Counted from the stretch's first letter, positions 22,704 to 33,320 are shown. The stretch: DNA of 64,000 nt from Eledone cirrhosa (GCA_964016885.1 OZ024743.1:194114134-194178133); one strand, 5' to 3'. The notes: generated by a model not told the origin, from the sequence alone. Numbers and translations: made by a program.

Positions 22704-23084
22704 TATGTATGTATACGTACATACATATATGTATACAGACGTACAGTAGCATGTATATATATACATACAGGCACACATATATATATGCACGTATCAGCAC
22801 GTTCAACCATCTGGCAGAAAGGTATACGGTGCTGAAGATAGCTAATAAGCTTGAAACTAGTACATCGTTCCTGTGTCAGTGTTGAACAAAAAGGTGACGT
22901 GGTTGCCTAAACACTGTACGGCGTAATTCAGGCTGTTTGTTTGTTTACAAACAAACAAACCGAACATTATAATAAATGTTCGGTAAACTGATACGTGCAT
23001 ATATATATGTGTGCCTGTATGTATATATATACATGCTACTGTACGTCTGTATACATATATGTATGTACGTATACATACATACTT
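22701..23084. repeat. Perfect 97-bp inverted repeat with hammerhead loop
   Basis: Positions 22701-22797 and 22988-23084 are exact reverse complements by direct comparison (AAGTATGTATGTATACGTAC at one end, GCACGTATCAG at the other). The 190-nt loop holds a hammerhead-like motif at 22826-22868 and two smaller palindromes: GTTTGTTTGTTTACAAACAA near 22938 and CGAACATT-ATAATA-AATGTTCG near 22960. (TA)n flanks the left side directly and begins about 60 bp from the right side. Perfect identity implies a young insertion or gene conversion between arms. Confidence 0.9.
22826..22868 (+). ncRNA. Hammerhead ribozyme-like motif
   Basis: Plus strand, 5' to 3': stem I ACGGUG, core CUGAAGA, stem II AGCU-AAUA-AGCU (4 pairs, after one U-U mismatch at the junction), GAAA, stem III CUAG, cleavage dinucleotide UA, stem I CAUCGU. 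Stem I gives 6 pairs including one G-U. All conserved core bases fit the type I hammerhead consensus. Stem III is only a palindromic tetranucleotide, so a dimeric form may be needed for activity, as reported for short-stem-III hammerheads of metazoan retroelements. Confidence 0.75.
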
Positions 23085-23139
23085 ACATTTAAGTAAGTGC
23101 CGTATAAGAGTGAGAAATGAAATTTTGTTTCATTCTATT

Positions 23140-23141
23140 CC

Positions 23142-23192
<51 letters not shown>
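23140..23192. repeat. TA microsatellite
   Basis: A pure (TA)n run left of the small hammerhead fragment. Confidence 0.9.
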
Positions 23193-23196
<4 letters not shown>

Positions 23197-23330
23197 CAGA
23201 TATAAATATATATATATATAGTCTATCAAAGTTCTTTCGTTGCACATCTGCAACATCATCAGTGGTACTATTATGTTTCCTCCCATTGTATTGTATTATA
23301 TATATATATTGTATTATATATATATATATA
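23193..23330 (-). mobile_element. Penelope-type 3' end fragment
   Basis: Positions 23235-23267 match the minus-strand 3' untranslated segment of the Penelope-like element at 39.1 kb (CGTTGCACATCTGCAACATC shared exactly), with lesser similarity on both sides. (TA)n tracts flank it. It is probably a truncated terminal piece of a related family. Confidence 0.6.
23228..23267 (-). ncRNA. Hammerhead-like core and stem II
   Basis: The minus strand reads CUGAUGA, stem II GUUGC-AGAUGU-GCAAC (5 pairs), GAAA. The core is fully canonical. A weak stem I (UACCA with UGAUA, 4 of 5 pairs) and stem III GAAC can be drawn with UU as cleavage dinucleotide. Closure is less convincing than at 22.8 or 34.1 kb. Confidence 0.55.
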
Positions 23331-23340
23331 TAAAACATGA

Positions 23341-23939
23341 GAAGAAAGAAGAATACATGCGATGAAATACCAATGATGGTTGGAAAATCACTGACGAATG
23401 ACTATTTTTATCATATTTAACCCATGTGCAAACCACGCAGTATTCTTCTTTCTTCTCATGCTTTTTATATATATTTACCTCGGCTGCGTTTGTCTGTTTC
23501 TCTCTTACTGCTTCCCCGTTTTCTCTGTTACTATCACCTTCTTTCGCCCCCTCTGTCAGTTACACTTTCTCTCGACTGACCTCTTCCTCACACTTCCACT
23601 CACTCACTCTCTGTTTCTCCCCTTCTCACTTCCTCCCGTTTGGCTTGTAGTGGGTCTCTTCTTGCTTACATCTCACAGACATCGGACGGTCTGTACCTCT
23701 CTCGCTCATGAAATCCACCCAGCATATGCTGACACCGGACAACCATGTTGCTTGTTTATTTTCCTATTTTCGGTTTGCTTTTATCCTTCTATGTTGTTTA
23801 CTTGTCGCCCTCGCTTTACGCGAATTACTGGTCCCAATAACTTTTTTTAGTTATTGCTCGCACCAACCTGAGGTATCTGATTTTTAATGCGATAAAATAC
23901 CAATGATGGTTGGAAAATCACTGACGAAGGACTAATTTT

Positions 23940-23945
<6 letters not shown>
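23341..23945. repeat. 60-bp duplication flanking a CT-rich segment
   Basis: The sequence AATACCAATGATGGTTGGAA continuing to ATCACTGACGAA occurs at about 23365-23425 and again at 23886-23945. Between them is pyrimidine-rich DNA (23480-23660). The CT-rich DNA produces a 150-codon low-complexity frame (23398-23850), which I do not consider a gene. Confidence 0.6.

Positions 23946-24012
<67 letters not shown>
23946..24012. repeat. TA microsatellite
   Basis: About 65 bp of pure (TA)n. Confidence 0.9.
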
Positions 24013-24015
<3 letters not shown>

Positions 24016-24017
<2 letters not shown>

Positions 24018-24279
24018 AATGAGAGGTATACAAATATATGTGTATACATACATATACATGCATATATAAACATATATTTTTCACAAGTATATGAGATTGT
24101 ATGTTGTCGACCTTAACCAGTGTTACTCTATGATTATGAGAGACAAAATAATCGAATTATTTCGATTATTTTGGTTAAGGTCGACAACATACAATCTCAT
24201 ATACTTGTGAAAAATATATGTTTATATATACATGTATATGTATGTATACACATATATTTGTATACCTCTCATTATTGTC
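24016..24279. repeat. Foldback, ~105-bp arms
   Basis: The left arm from AATGAGAGGTATACAAATAT to TGTCGACCTTAACCA (about 24016-24120) is the near-perfect reverse complement of 24173-24279. The ~50-nt centre contains the smaller palindrome AATAATCGAATTATTTCGATTATT. A (TA)n tract abuts the left side. Confidence 0.9.
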
Positions 24280-24624
24280 TCTAACTCCCTCACGGTAGAG
24301 TAACCACGGAAGTATAGTGACTGCTTTCAAGCAAACACTATATACACTTCTAGTCAACCTTACCACCCCTCTGTAGCCTATGTATCATATCAATATCTCC
24401 CTCCGCCTTCTGAGATATTTTCACTGCTACAAGGGATTAATCCCCTTTCTCGCATGCTACGGACGTATGTAGTTAGGGCTCTTCCCTGAGGTGCTCTCTT
24501 GATAAGCTGGCTTACCTCACAACAATGTTACATATCTATGATATAACATTCTTGCATAGTGACCATCGAAACTGTACAGTCGGGACAATAGAAAAAATAG
24601 GTATATTGTATCTATTATTTCTTT

Positions 24625-24629
<5 letters not shown>

Positions 24630-24672
<43 letters not shown>
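24630..24672. repeat. TA microsatellite
   Basis: A pure (TA)n run. Confidence 0.9.
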
Positions 24673-24678
<6 letters not shown>

Positions 24679-24794
24679 GTGTTCGCTCCAAAATAGTTGT
24701 AAAGTTTGTATATCGAATAATATATAAGTTTACGAAGAATAAATATTTGAAAATCTTTAGCTATGACTGTTAAATGCAGTGGCCGTCGTCACTA

Positions 24795-24960
24795 ATCTAA
24801 TGGCAATAGGCAGAGTTGATAGAATTTTCGGTAGAATGGGTTGGGGTATTCGTTCTGGGTAGAATGAGTTCAAATCCTGCCATAGTCAACTTCATCTATT
24901 CTTTTGAGATTGATAACTAAAGCTCCAGTATCGGGGTCGATACTTTCTACATCTCACTTT
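24795..24960 (+). mobile_element. Degenerate tRNA-derived SINE
   Basis: It retains AGGCAGAGTTGATAGAATTT and the B box GAGTTCAAATCCTGCCATAG, then a worn body (GAGATTGATAACTAAAGCTC). Confidence 0.6.
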
Positions 24961-25550
24961 CTCTCATTTCCCATTATTTCTCGGGAAGAAATTGAATGTG
25001 TTGAGTTCAGGAGATATGCCATATGTCACAATGACACGTCTACGACTGGATCAGGGCCCATAGCACGGCTTATCATACAGTGTCGCATTTACCATTGTGC
25101 TTTGGTGTGCTTAAATACTGGGGCCCGTTGGCCAGTGGGTGGGGGTGGGGATCTTTCTGCCCAAAACATTTTTTACGACGAATTTCTAAAATGTTTTTCA
25201 AATGTCAAACGTTCAAAAGGGCCTCATAACGTAACCAGCAGAGGGCCTCATTTCTCCTAAACCCGGCACTGTTAGCATACTAAAAAGAAAACCTCCACTA
25301 TTAAACACTGTCGACATAAATTTAGTTCATGACTTCTGTGATCATATAACTGAATTGAAGTAAAGAAAAAATATTAGAAATGTTTTTTTTTTTGTTCTGA
25401 TATTCGTTTTATTTATTCGAACATATTTATTTCATTGTCAGGAACTTCATCAAATATGGAGACGTTTCCTGTTAATTTGTTGACGTCATTCTCATAGCAG
25501 CTTTGTTTAGAGATCAGCAACTTTGTAATGTATAGACATTACGCACTCGC
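24961..25550. other. Unassigned, no gene seen
   Basis: The 118-codon plus frame at 24904-25260 starts within the SINE and has no family motif. A G-rich stretch lies near 25132-25150. Confidence 0.45.
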
Positions 25551-25551
25551 A

Positions 25552-26850
25552 TACACGTATGTATGTACTTCTGGTTTTATAATTTCACAAAGTTTTGACA
25601 ATAGAGAGAGAGAGTCGGTTTCTAACATAGATACAAGACTCTCTCATTGGAATTTACACAACATCAACTAGGTAGATATGTATGCATGTCTGCATGTGTA
25701 TGCATGTATGGATGTTTTTGTATGTGTGGAGGTGTTTGTTTTGAGTTATGTGTGCATATGCTTTGTATCTGTACATGTGTACATGGCGTTATTAGACGCA
25801 TAATTTTTGGAATGATTTACATATTTCTACTGTTTTATTAATGGATAGTGCTTGTAATTTCCAAACTAGTTGTATTCTTTCTGTTTCTGAGAAGCCTAGC
25901 TTCCAAAATTTGTACTGAGGCAGTTACTAACATATCCCAGTGCCCCAATAACAACAGGTATAAATCTGAAGGTATAGTCAGGGTGGAGTATCTGCAGATT
26001 TCTCATTAGTTCTGCATAGATATTCTCCTTTTCGCTGATCTTTAATATCATATTGGCATCTGCTGGGCAGCTAACTTCTACTACTCTGCATGCCTTCTTT
26101 TCCCTGTCTCATATCATTATATCTGGTCGGTTAAGTTTGCATTTTATTAAGGTTTTGACTGGAACATTCCACCAGTAGTCTTTCATATTATGTATATGTC
26201 TTCCATATTGCTGTAACTTTTAATGTGTTTCTTGTTGGGGCTATCTTTTCTACGGATTGCTTTTGTACAGTGTTTTGGCAACTACATCATACCTCATAGG
26301 TAGGTAGTACCCTGATGACATCTTTGGACAGCTGCTTATGACATGGGTGAAATTTCCGATGTTAATTCTGCAGAGTCTGCATTTGTTGTTGCATCTATGT
26401 GTTTTGCCTGCATCCCTATCTCTTTTGTGAATCAAGTATTTTGTGTTGATTTCATGTTTTGGATTGCAAAAGCATATCCTTCAAAGTGGGAGTAAATATA
26501 GCGGCTGTTGGTCCAAGATAGACTACTTTGCTTATCAATATTACACTCACTCTGGAGCTTCCTGGCAACATATCCATGCATGTTATTTGCTGATATGCAT
26601 GCAGTTTTTCATCCATGGATTCACTGTAGTATTGCTGGGCAGTGTCCCTGAGTGTGAGCTTCTGATTGTTATGCAGGGAGTATCTTTCAAGGAGTTCCTT
26701 CGCAACTCTCATGATCTTATCTGTCTCATGCAGACAGACTTGCTCAATAGATGGGCTCCTACGTTTGGCGGTTCATAAATGTTGTTGGAGGGATATGATG
26801 CCACATTCAAATGCTGTCTGGACTGATGTTAGGCCTCTGTCTGTATGTTG
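25552..26850 (-). mobile_element. LINE 3' end with restriction-like endonuclease
   Basis: Reading the minus strand from 26850 down, a decayed coding tail is followed by a 3' untranslated part (about 25860-25555) that ends near CCAGAAGTACATACATACG. The untranslated part is present again, inverted, at 28068-28345. This is the 3' part of a non-LTR retrotransposon of the clades with a C-terminal restriction-like endonuclease (R2/R4/NeSL-like). The 5' part is missing, as usual for LINE copies. Confidence 0.65.
25900..26715 (-). pseudogene. LINE zinc knuckle and nuclease remnant
   Basis: Minus-strand frames in order: KELLERYSLHNNQKL; then KTHRCNNKCRLCRINIGNFT-HVISSCPKMSSGYYLPMRYD, a CCHC-type knuckle followed by the usual YLxRHD-like segment (here MRYD); then VEVSCPADANMILKISEKEN-IYAELMRNLQILHPDY and FRFIPVVIGALGYV, which look like the PD-(D/E)XK-like nuclease region of R2-type LINEs. 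The pieces lie in different frames with stops, so the gene is dead. The family assignment is from recalled motifs. Confidence 0.6.
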
Positions 26851-26859
26851 GTATTATGT

Positions 26860-27020
26860 ATGTATATATACATATACCTACATACCTATATATATATGTA
26901 TATGAATGTCTATGTGAGTGTATGTATAGGTGTATATATATATATATGTATATACATATATATATGTATATACACACATATATATATATATACACACCTA
27001 TACACACACACACATACACA

Positions 27021-27080
<60 letters not shown>

Positions 27081-27083
27081 TAT
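26860..27083. repeat. TATG/TA microsatellite block
   Basis: Mixed TATG, TACA and TA units precede a pure (TA)n run (27025-27078). The first ~45 bp (26862-26905) are the reverse complement of 27908-27952. The last 14 bases (27070-27083) are repeated at 27908-27921 as the target-site duplication of the LINE between them. Confidence 0.85.
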
Positions 27084-27089
27084 ACTGAT

Positions 27090-27590
27090 TAATGTTCAGA
27101 GCCATCCTCAGCATTCTCGTGTAGCACCCATCCACCATCTGAGTGAGTCTCTTGGTCAGTGTCCAAGTCTCAGACCCACACAGCAGCACAGACTCCACTA
27201 CAGCAATGAAGAGGCGGATTTTCAGGTCTCTACGAAGGTCCGACTTCCACACCGATCTCAAGCTGTGACACGCCGCCCAGGCCTTGCTCTTCCTCTCAAC
27301 CACATCATCTTCCGTATTCCCAATCTTTGCTCCCAAATACAGGAAGTCCTCAACCAATTCCAGCGGCTTCCCGCCTACATTAGTGATCCCCCTGGCTTCT
27401 CAACATTCTCTACCAGATATTTTGTTTTAGTCTCATTCATTCTCAGCCCCACACTCATCGACACAGTCTCAACCTCCCGCATCAAATCCTCTGCCTCCTT
27501 CACTGTATTTGTCACCAAAACTATGTCGTCGGCAAATTCAGCATCCGATACCTTTTTCGCCCCAACTCTCCTGCTCTGAGCCGGTGCTAC
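27090..27590 (-). pseudogene. LINE reverse transcriptase fragment, inverted part
   Basis: The minus strand begins in the RT catalytic motif EFADDIVLV (FADD at the position of the usual xxDD), then [20 protein letters not shown]. After a stop and frameshift it continues as [30 protein letters not shown] and [14 protein letters not shown]. These are typical steps of the RT palm-to-thumb and linker region of RTE-like LINE ORF2 proteins. It is truncated at both ends and non-functional. Confidence 0.75.
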
Positions 27591-27601
27591 AGTAAAAGAG
27601 G

Positions 27602-27895
27602 ATGAAAAACTCAGAGCTGTATGGGAGCATCCTAAAAGTCAGCTCAAAAGTGACACAGAGGAGACTGAGGTTGGCTGGACATGCTCACCGACATCCAGAG
27701 TTGACATTGCACTCAGTGCTCCTTTGGGAGCCCCTACATGGACACACTAGAAGAGGAAGACCAAGGTTAACATATGTTGATGCCCTAAGGACAGACACTG
27801 GTCTGTTGGAGATGCAGGATATGGCAGCGATAATGAGGGACAGAGACCGCTGGAGAGAACTCGTCCATGGATCTCGGGAATTTTACCCGCCTTAG
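27602..27895 (+). pseudogene. LINE ORF2 C-terminus
   Basis: The frame reads NSELYGSILKVSSKVTQRRL, LAGHAHRHPELTLHSVLLWE, HTRRGRPRLTYVDALRTDTG and ends at a stop after GSREFYPP. It continues directly from the segment encoded on the opposite strand at 27090. The frame is open to its natural stop, so only the break and inversion upstream inactivate it. Confidence 0.75.
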
Positions 27896-27907
27896 ATAGA
27901 TAGATAG

Positions 27908-28345
27908 ATATATATAGGTATGTAGGTATATGTATATATACATACATAATACATATATACATATATAAATGCATATACATACGTACATACATGCATACAT
28001 ACATACATACATACATACATACATACATACATACATACATACATACATACATACATACATACATACATAGAACAGCAATAATATGTAAAACATTCCAAAA
28101 ATGTTGCATCTAATAACTACATATACACATGTACAGATACAAAGCATATACGCATGCACACATACAACTCAAAACATCCATATCAACACATACAATAACA
28201 TCCATATCTACACATGCATGCATACATACATATCTACCTAGTTGATGTTGTGTAAATTCCAGTAAGAGAGTCTTGTGTCTATGTTAGAAACCGACTCTCT
28301 TTCTATTGGTAAAACTTTGTGAAATTATAAAACCAGAAGAACATG
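27908..28345 (+). repeat. Inverted copy of LINE 3' untranslated part
   Basis: Positions 28068-28345 are the reverse complement of about 25555-25842, including TCTACCTAGTTGATGTTGTG and GAGAGTCTTGTGTCTATGTT. Positions 27908-27952 match 26862-26905 inverted. The coding tail present in the left copy is absent here and its place is taken by a CATA array (about 27987-28068). Together the two copies form a 2.8-kb imperfect inverted repeat around the RTE insertion. Confidence 0.75.
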
Positions 28346-28560
28346 CATACATACATACATACATATAAAACATACTTATATATACCCATACATGCATACA
28401 TATAAAATATACTTATATATACACATACATGCATACATATAAAATATACTTATATATACACATACATGCATACATATAAAATATACTTATATATATATAT
28501 ATATATACATACATACACATACAAACATACATACATACCTATACATACATATACACATCT
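28346..28560. repeat. CATA repeats with a 44-bp subrepeat
   Basis: The unit ATATAAAATATACTTATATA-TACACATACATGCATAC recurs about four times, embedded in (CATA)n. Confidence 0.8.
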
Positions 28561-29029
28561 ATACCTACATGCAAGAACATCACTGACACAAGTTACCAGT
28601 AGAAGCATTAATGTAACACCTTCATTGTCAACATATGCTATCATCGAGAGTAATCCGGCTTGTGTTCCTTCTTTGATCACTTCTTACAGTTAGATGTACT
28701 GAGTGGCCGAACATATCTAGTAGAACTTTTGTATTCGGGTTTGTTTGTTCTGGCGGTGTGTACGTGACAGTGAACAGTTCTGTTGCTATAGGAGATTAGA
28801 ATAGATACTGCTCACTGTTCCTAAAATAAGTATATAACAACACAAGGTGAATGAATGAATGTATAGGATCGTTTTATTGGGTACGCAACAATTGGTTGTC
28901 AAGGAAACGGTCTACTGAATTATGTATATATCTGAGAACAGGTATGACCGTGGAAGTGGGCTTGTACGCTGACTGATGTACAATACACAGGCTGACACCT
29001 TTTCCTCCGCCATGTATATGTAAATATAT
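28561..29029. other. Unassigned, no gene seen
   Basis: Single-copy-looking sequence with no recognisable family and no credible coding frame. Confidence 0.45.
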
Positions 29030-29088
<59 letters not shown>

Positions 29089-29243
29089 TGTGTGTGCGTG
29101 TGTGTGTGAAAGTGTGTATACATACATTTACATATATATATATATACACATATACACACATATAAATGTGTGTATATATATATATATATATATATTATAT
29201 GAACATACACACACATAGATGTGTATGTATGTATATATATTGC

Positions 29244-29305
<62 letters not shown>
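29030..29305. repeat. CA, TA, TG and GA microsatellites
   Basis: A compound tract ending with pure (GA)n at about 29247-29301. Confidence 0.9.
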
Positions 29306-29308
<3 letters not shown>

Positions 29309-29520
29309 AAGGAAATAAATGAAGGAGAAGAAAACGCCAACACATTTTAAAGCTATACGTATACTGACATGTGAATACATTGACACCATTTCAAAAGATC
29401 ATGTTTGTTTGAACACGAGTTTCTTAAAGTAAAACAAGGCTAGAATCTTGTAATGAAAAGATGCAGTCCTGTGATTCTAAACGTATTGCACACGACTTTG
29501 CAAGATGTAGGGTAATTTGA
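29306..29520. other. Short spacer, nothing seen
   Basis: Single-copy-looking sequence without features. Confidence 0.5.
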
Positions 29521-29665
<145 letters not shown>

Positions 29666-30970
29666 CAGGGTGGGGCATAAAAACTGTTACAAAATAAAAT
29701 GCAAATAGTTCTTGAAAAAAACATTTATTTCAAGATCTGACTTCAATAAATAGTAAGTAATATACTATTAAACAACTGCACACAAATTTATTCGAAATGC
29801 TTTCCTCTAACTCTCACCACCGCTGGAAGTCTTCTAGGAAAGTCTTCGATGACTGCACGAACAGTTTCCATGGGTATTTTCTCCCATTTCTTTATTCAGT
29901 TTTGATTTTAGAGTTTCAATATTTTGGCTAGGCGTAGAGCAGGTTTCACTCTCAAGAATTGACCGTAAAGAAAAATCGAGAGGGTTGAGATCTGGTGATG
30001 TGGGAGGCCACTCTTCCTTACTGATCCATGCAGGACAATGGTCTCTACACCACTGTTGTGTTATGCAAGCAGTGTGACTCGTCGCTCCATCTTGTTGGAG
30101 AGTCCAAATGTCATCGCCATAAACAGATATGCACCATGGCATCAGTGCTCCTTCCAAAATGTCCTTTATGCAAAGTTCTTTGTTAATTTTAACTCCTTGG
30201 GGCACAAAAATCAGAGGAGACTTACCTCTTTCAGAAATGGCTGCCCAAATCATCACTGATGCTGGTTTCTGTGTTCTGAACGCTTTTCCTACACTTGAAG
30301 GAATTGATTTGAGACTTTTTGCAAGTACTCGATCATTTTGATGATTGTGAGACTGCTGCACAGTGAATAACTTCTCATCTGTAAAGATGATGTTTTGTAG
30401 CGTGCCATCCTTGATACAGTTCAATAACAGTTTACTTCTGGAGAGCCTCTTTTCAATTGTGGCTGCAGAAAGAAGCTACCTCTTTTGGAACTTATAGGGT
30501 GACATCCCCAGATTATCTCAACATATCCTCCGCATAGTTCTCGGCGATGTTTCTGCTTCTTCTGCCATTTTTCTCATGGACCTTCTTGGATTACGCCTTA
30601 TTTTTTCCCTCACACTTTTAACGAGTTTTGGTGTTCTTGAGGTGCGAGGGCGTCTGGATCGAGGTCTGTCTTTGATCGAGGAAGTTTCCTTAAATCGATC
30701 TATTGTCCTTTTGATCAACATTCTATTGATCTTAAGAATTTCCCCCAGTTTAAATATCTCGGGTGGAGTCAGGCCTTTTTCATGCTTCTCTATTATGAAC
30801 TTTCTTTTCAATTCTATGGACATTGCAAATTGTTAATGGAGTAATGTTCTGAAAAATAGTTAATATGGTTATAGTGCATGGATTTGATACAAATATATTA
30901 ATTATATTAGCAACATAATGTATTTTTAAATTGATTTAAAACTTTGTAACAGGAATTATGCCCCACCCTG
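29666..30970 (-). mobile_element. Tc1/mariner-superfamily transposon
   Basis: The element is 1305 bp long. Its ends are inverted repeats of about 30 bp that share CAGGGTGGGGCATAA and then ACTGTTACAAA-like sequence. TA dinucleotides flank both sides (29664-29665 and 30971-30972), as expected for the TA target-site duplication of this superfamily. It sits in a (TA)n microsatellite, so the exact duplication cannot be separated from the repeat. One broken minus-strand transposase frame fills most of it. Length and termini fit a full-length copy. Confidence 0.9.
29834..30823 (-). pseudogene. Tc1/mariner transposase, DD37D spacing, broken
   Basis: The N-terminal 101 codons hold the DNA-binding part (MSIELKRKFIIEKHEKG, then NRMLIKRTIDRFKETSSIKD, the RPRSRRPRTSR linker, and a second helix-turn-helix ending SPRTMRRIC). 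After two in-frame stops (TGA near 30520, TAG near 30474) the catalytic part follows in the same frame: FTDEKLFTV (first Asp), WTLQQDGATSHTA (second Asp) and PTSPDLNPLDFSL (third Asp). There are 37 residues between the second and third Asp. That DD37D spacing is typical of maT-like elements, not DD34D mariner or DD34E Tc1. A frameshift near 29890 alters the C-terminus. The gene cannot make transposase. Confidence 0.85.
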
Positions 30971-30972
30971 TA

Positions 30973-31357
30973 TATATATATTTGAAATAGTGTGCGCACA
31001 GAGCAAAGACAATGGAAAAAACCGGAAAGATGGAGAGGTTTATCTCCTCAGTGAACCTCTGGAAATCACTACTGTTTTAGTAAATTAAAGTCGATACTTT
31101 TCATTCCAATGTACATTGGGACACAGCAAAATAGGTAGAGACGAGTTATGCCTTTAGGCAAATTACACAAATATAGAGTGTGTAACGGCTCACCTAAAGT
31201 AGAAAAATATAGAAAGGAAAGAAATAGTAAAATAGAAGAAAATAAGGATTGTTGTGCAACGTGCAGACAAAGAAGGACACTGAGGCGTAGAAATGTTAAG
31301 AAGGGAGAATAGGGGAAAAAGAGACTGCGCGTTGTGATGTCTATTGTATGATATTCT

Positions 31358-31393
<36 letters not shown>

Positions 31394-32190
31394 AGATTCA
31401 GAACCCCGCCGGCTGAGCTCCGGTCATTTCGACAACTAGATCTGAACTAAAGCCCCGGCGGGAATATAGCTGAACTCCTGAAGGGGCATAATCCATAAAT
31501 GGGCAGACATTCTAAGCAAAAATAAGTCTTTTGTTTTTTCGTTTTTTTTTATTTTTCTCCGGGAGTGGTCAGTGATCGGGTGGAGGGGGGTACATTTATT
31601 CAAATGTCTGGCTTGGTCCTGCTAAAAGTCTTGAATTATCAAGTTTTATTACACTCATATATACATATGATTTAATTTATATACACAGTTAGAGGTAAAC
31701 ATTTGTAATACGTATTTCCCCGAAGCGTAATTGTGCTATCAACAGAAGGCGTGTACATCATGTAAACAACCACAAGGAAACACGTAATTGAGGGACATAT
31801 GTATCCTATCATTTATAATAATATCCTGAAACGGACGTAGTAATTTGAATATTATTAGCGCTTGTGTTAGTAGTTAATTAAGATAAATAATAATGTTTGC
31901 ATTAGGCAGCCAAAGTATTAAGTTAGGAGGTAACCGAGACTATAAATGTTTATATACATTTACACATTTTAGCCATGTGGACGAATTTCCTGGTAAACTA
32001 AATAAACGATAAATACGATTCATCTTTTCTGAGACTGTCTCCAATGCTTCGGACCTCATTGACGCCATTTTTTTATGGCTCCATTATAAAAGGTGTTAGT
32101 GGGGGCCAGAAGATTTGGAGTCTGTCTTAATGAAAGATCTGAAACTGGCAGCTAGGGAAACAATTGTTTCTAAATGATAACATAGTTAGT
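30973..32190. other. Unassigned, no gene seen
   Basis: A (TA)n tract at 31362-31389 is followed by a GC-richer patch (31395-31500) holding the inverted GCCGGCTGAGCTCCGG and CCCCGGCGGG-type elements; its origin is unclear. The remainder is AT-rich. Confidence 0.4.
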
Positions 32191-32193
32191 TTA

Positions 32194-32194
<1 letters not shown>

Positions 32195-32249
<55 letters not shown>

Positions 32250-32294
32250 GTATTTGTCCCCTTCTGTTGTGCCCCTGTGGCTAATAAAGAAACA

Positions 32295-32362
<68 letters not shown>

Positions 32363-32430
32363 CAGATGTCTGTCTGTCTGCCTGCCTGCCTGCCTGTCTG
32401 ACTGTCTGTCTATCTGCCTATCAATCTATA
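32195..32430. repeat. CTAT microsatellites with CTGT/CTGC variants
   Basis: Two (CTAT)n tracts (about 32196-32247 and 32296-32360) are separated by ~45 bp and followed by CTGT and CTGC units. The Ser-Ile-Tyr-Leu repeat frames are products of the tetranucleotide. Confidence 0.9.
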
Positions 32431-33038
32431 TATCTATATGGATACATACACATACACATACACATATATATATACATATACGCACACAAACGTGTATATG
32501 TGTGTGGTGTGTGATGTGTGTGTGTGTGTGTATGTGTGTGTGTATGTGTGTGAAGCATTTATATGTGTTTATATATTTGTATATATACATTTCCAAATCA
32601 TTGATCAATTTTTTTAGTTTAAACTTGATGTAAAATTTATGTGAAGGATTCATTAAAATTGCCAGCAAAGTAATGTTTATGGCGATGATAATAAAATCAA
32701 ATCCCTGTGGACAACACAGAACTAAAGCCTTCTATAGCAGCACCCTATGTTTGTATAAGTAATGTTGACAATAAAACAGTTCTACTTTAGTTATTGCTGG
32801 TCGTGCAATATGGCAGAATATAATAAGAGTTAACCAAGAGCAATAAAATTAGCTGTGATTCAATGCGTAAATATCAATAAAATTAAACTGTCTAATATGT
32901 CGTTTGTTTATAAACAAAAAAAAAATATAGACACTTTAATGAACGTTTACAAAAACATTTTGTAGAATTAGTGTTTCGAAATAGTAATAATAATAATAAA
33001 AACCCACATACACATTGACACACGTAAACATACACGCG

Positions 33039-33039
<1 letters not shown>
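32431..33039. other. TG-rich stretch then unassigned
   Basis: TG/TATG-rich to about 32560, then AT-rich sequence with a short TAA run near 32984. No gene seen. Confidence 0.5.
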
Positions 33040-33070
<31 letters not shown>

Positions 33071-33092
33071 AATATGTATATATGTATATATC

Positions 33093-33159
<67 letters not shown>

Positions 33160-33254
33160 CTATATATGTATATATGTATCTATATATATATATATGTATC
33201 TATATATATATGTATCTATATATATATCTATGTATATATATATATATATATATG

Positions 33255-33320
<66 letters not shown>

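Larger units (their letters stand above)
27084..27907. mobile_element. RTE/BovB-like LINE with 5' inversion
   Basis: The right part (27600-27907) is the plus-strand 3' end of a LINE. The left part (27084-27590) is the immediately preceding protein segment on the minus strand. Joining order in an intact LINE would be left (inverted) then right, with very little lost at the junction. This is the structure produced by twin priming. The copy ends in TAGATAGATAG. A 14-bp target-site duplication, ATATATATAGGTAT, flanks it at 27070-27083 and 27908-27921. Confidence 0.8.

Noticed and set aside
23398..23850. 150-codon plus-strand frame, hydrophobic, possible membrane protein
   Set aside because: It lies over pyrimidine-rich DNA, the composition is Phe/Leu/Ser-rich by necessity, no family motif is present, and it spans a duplicated repeat segment.
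27984..28070. CRISPR-like or satellite array
   Set aside because: It is a plain (CATA)n microsatellite without spacers; no CRISPR array is seen anywhere in the window.
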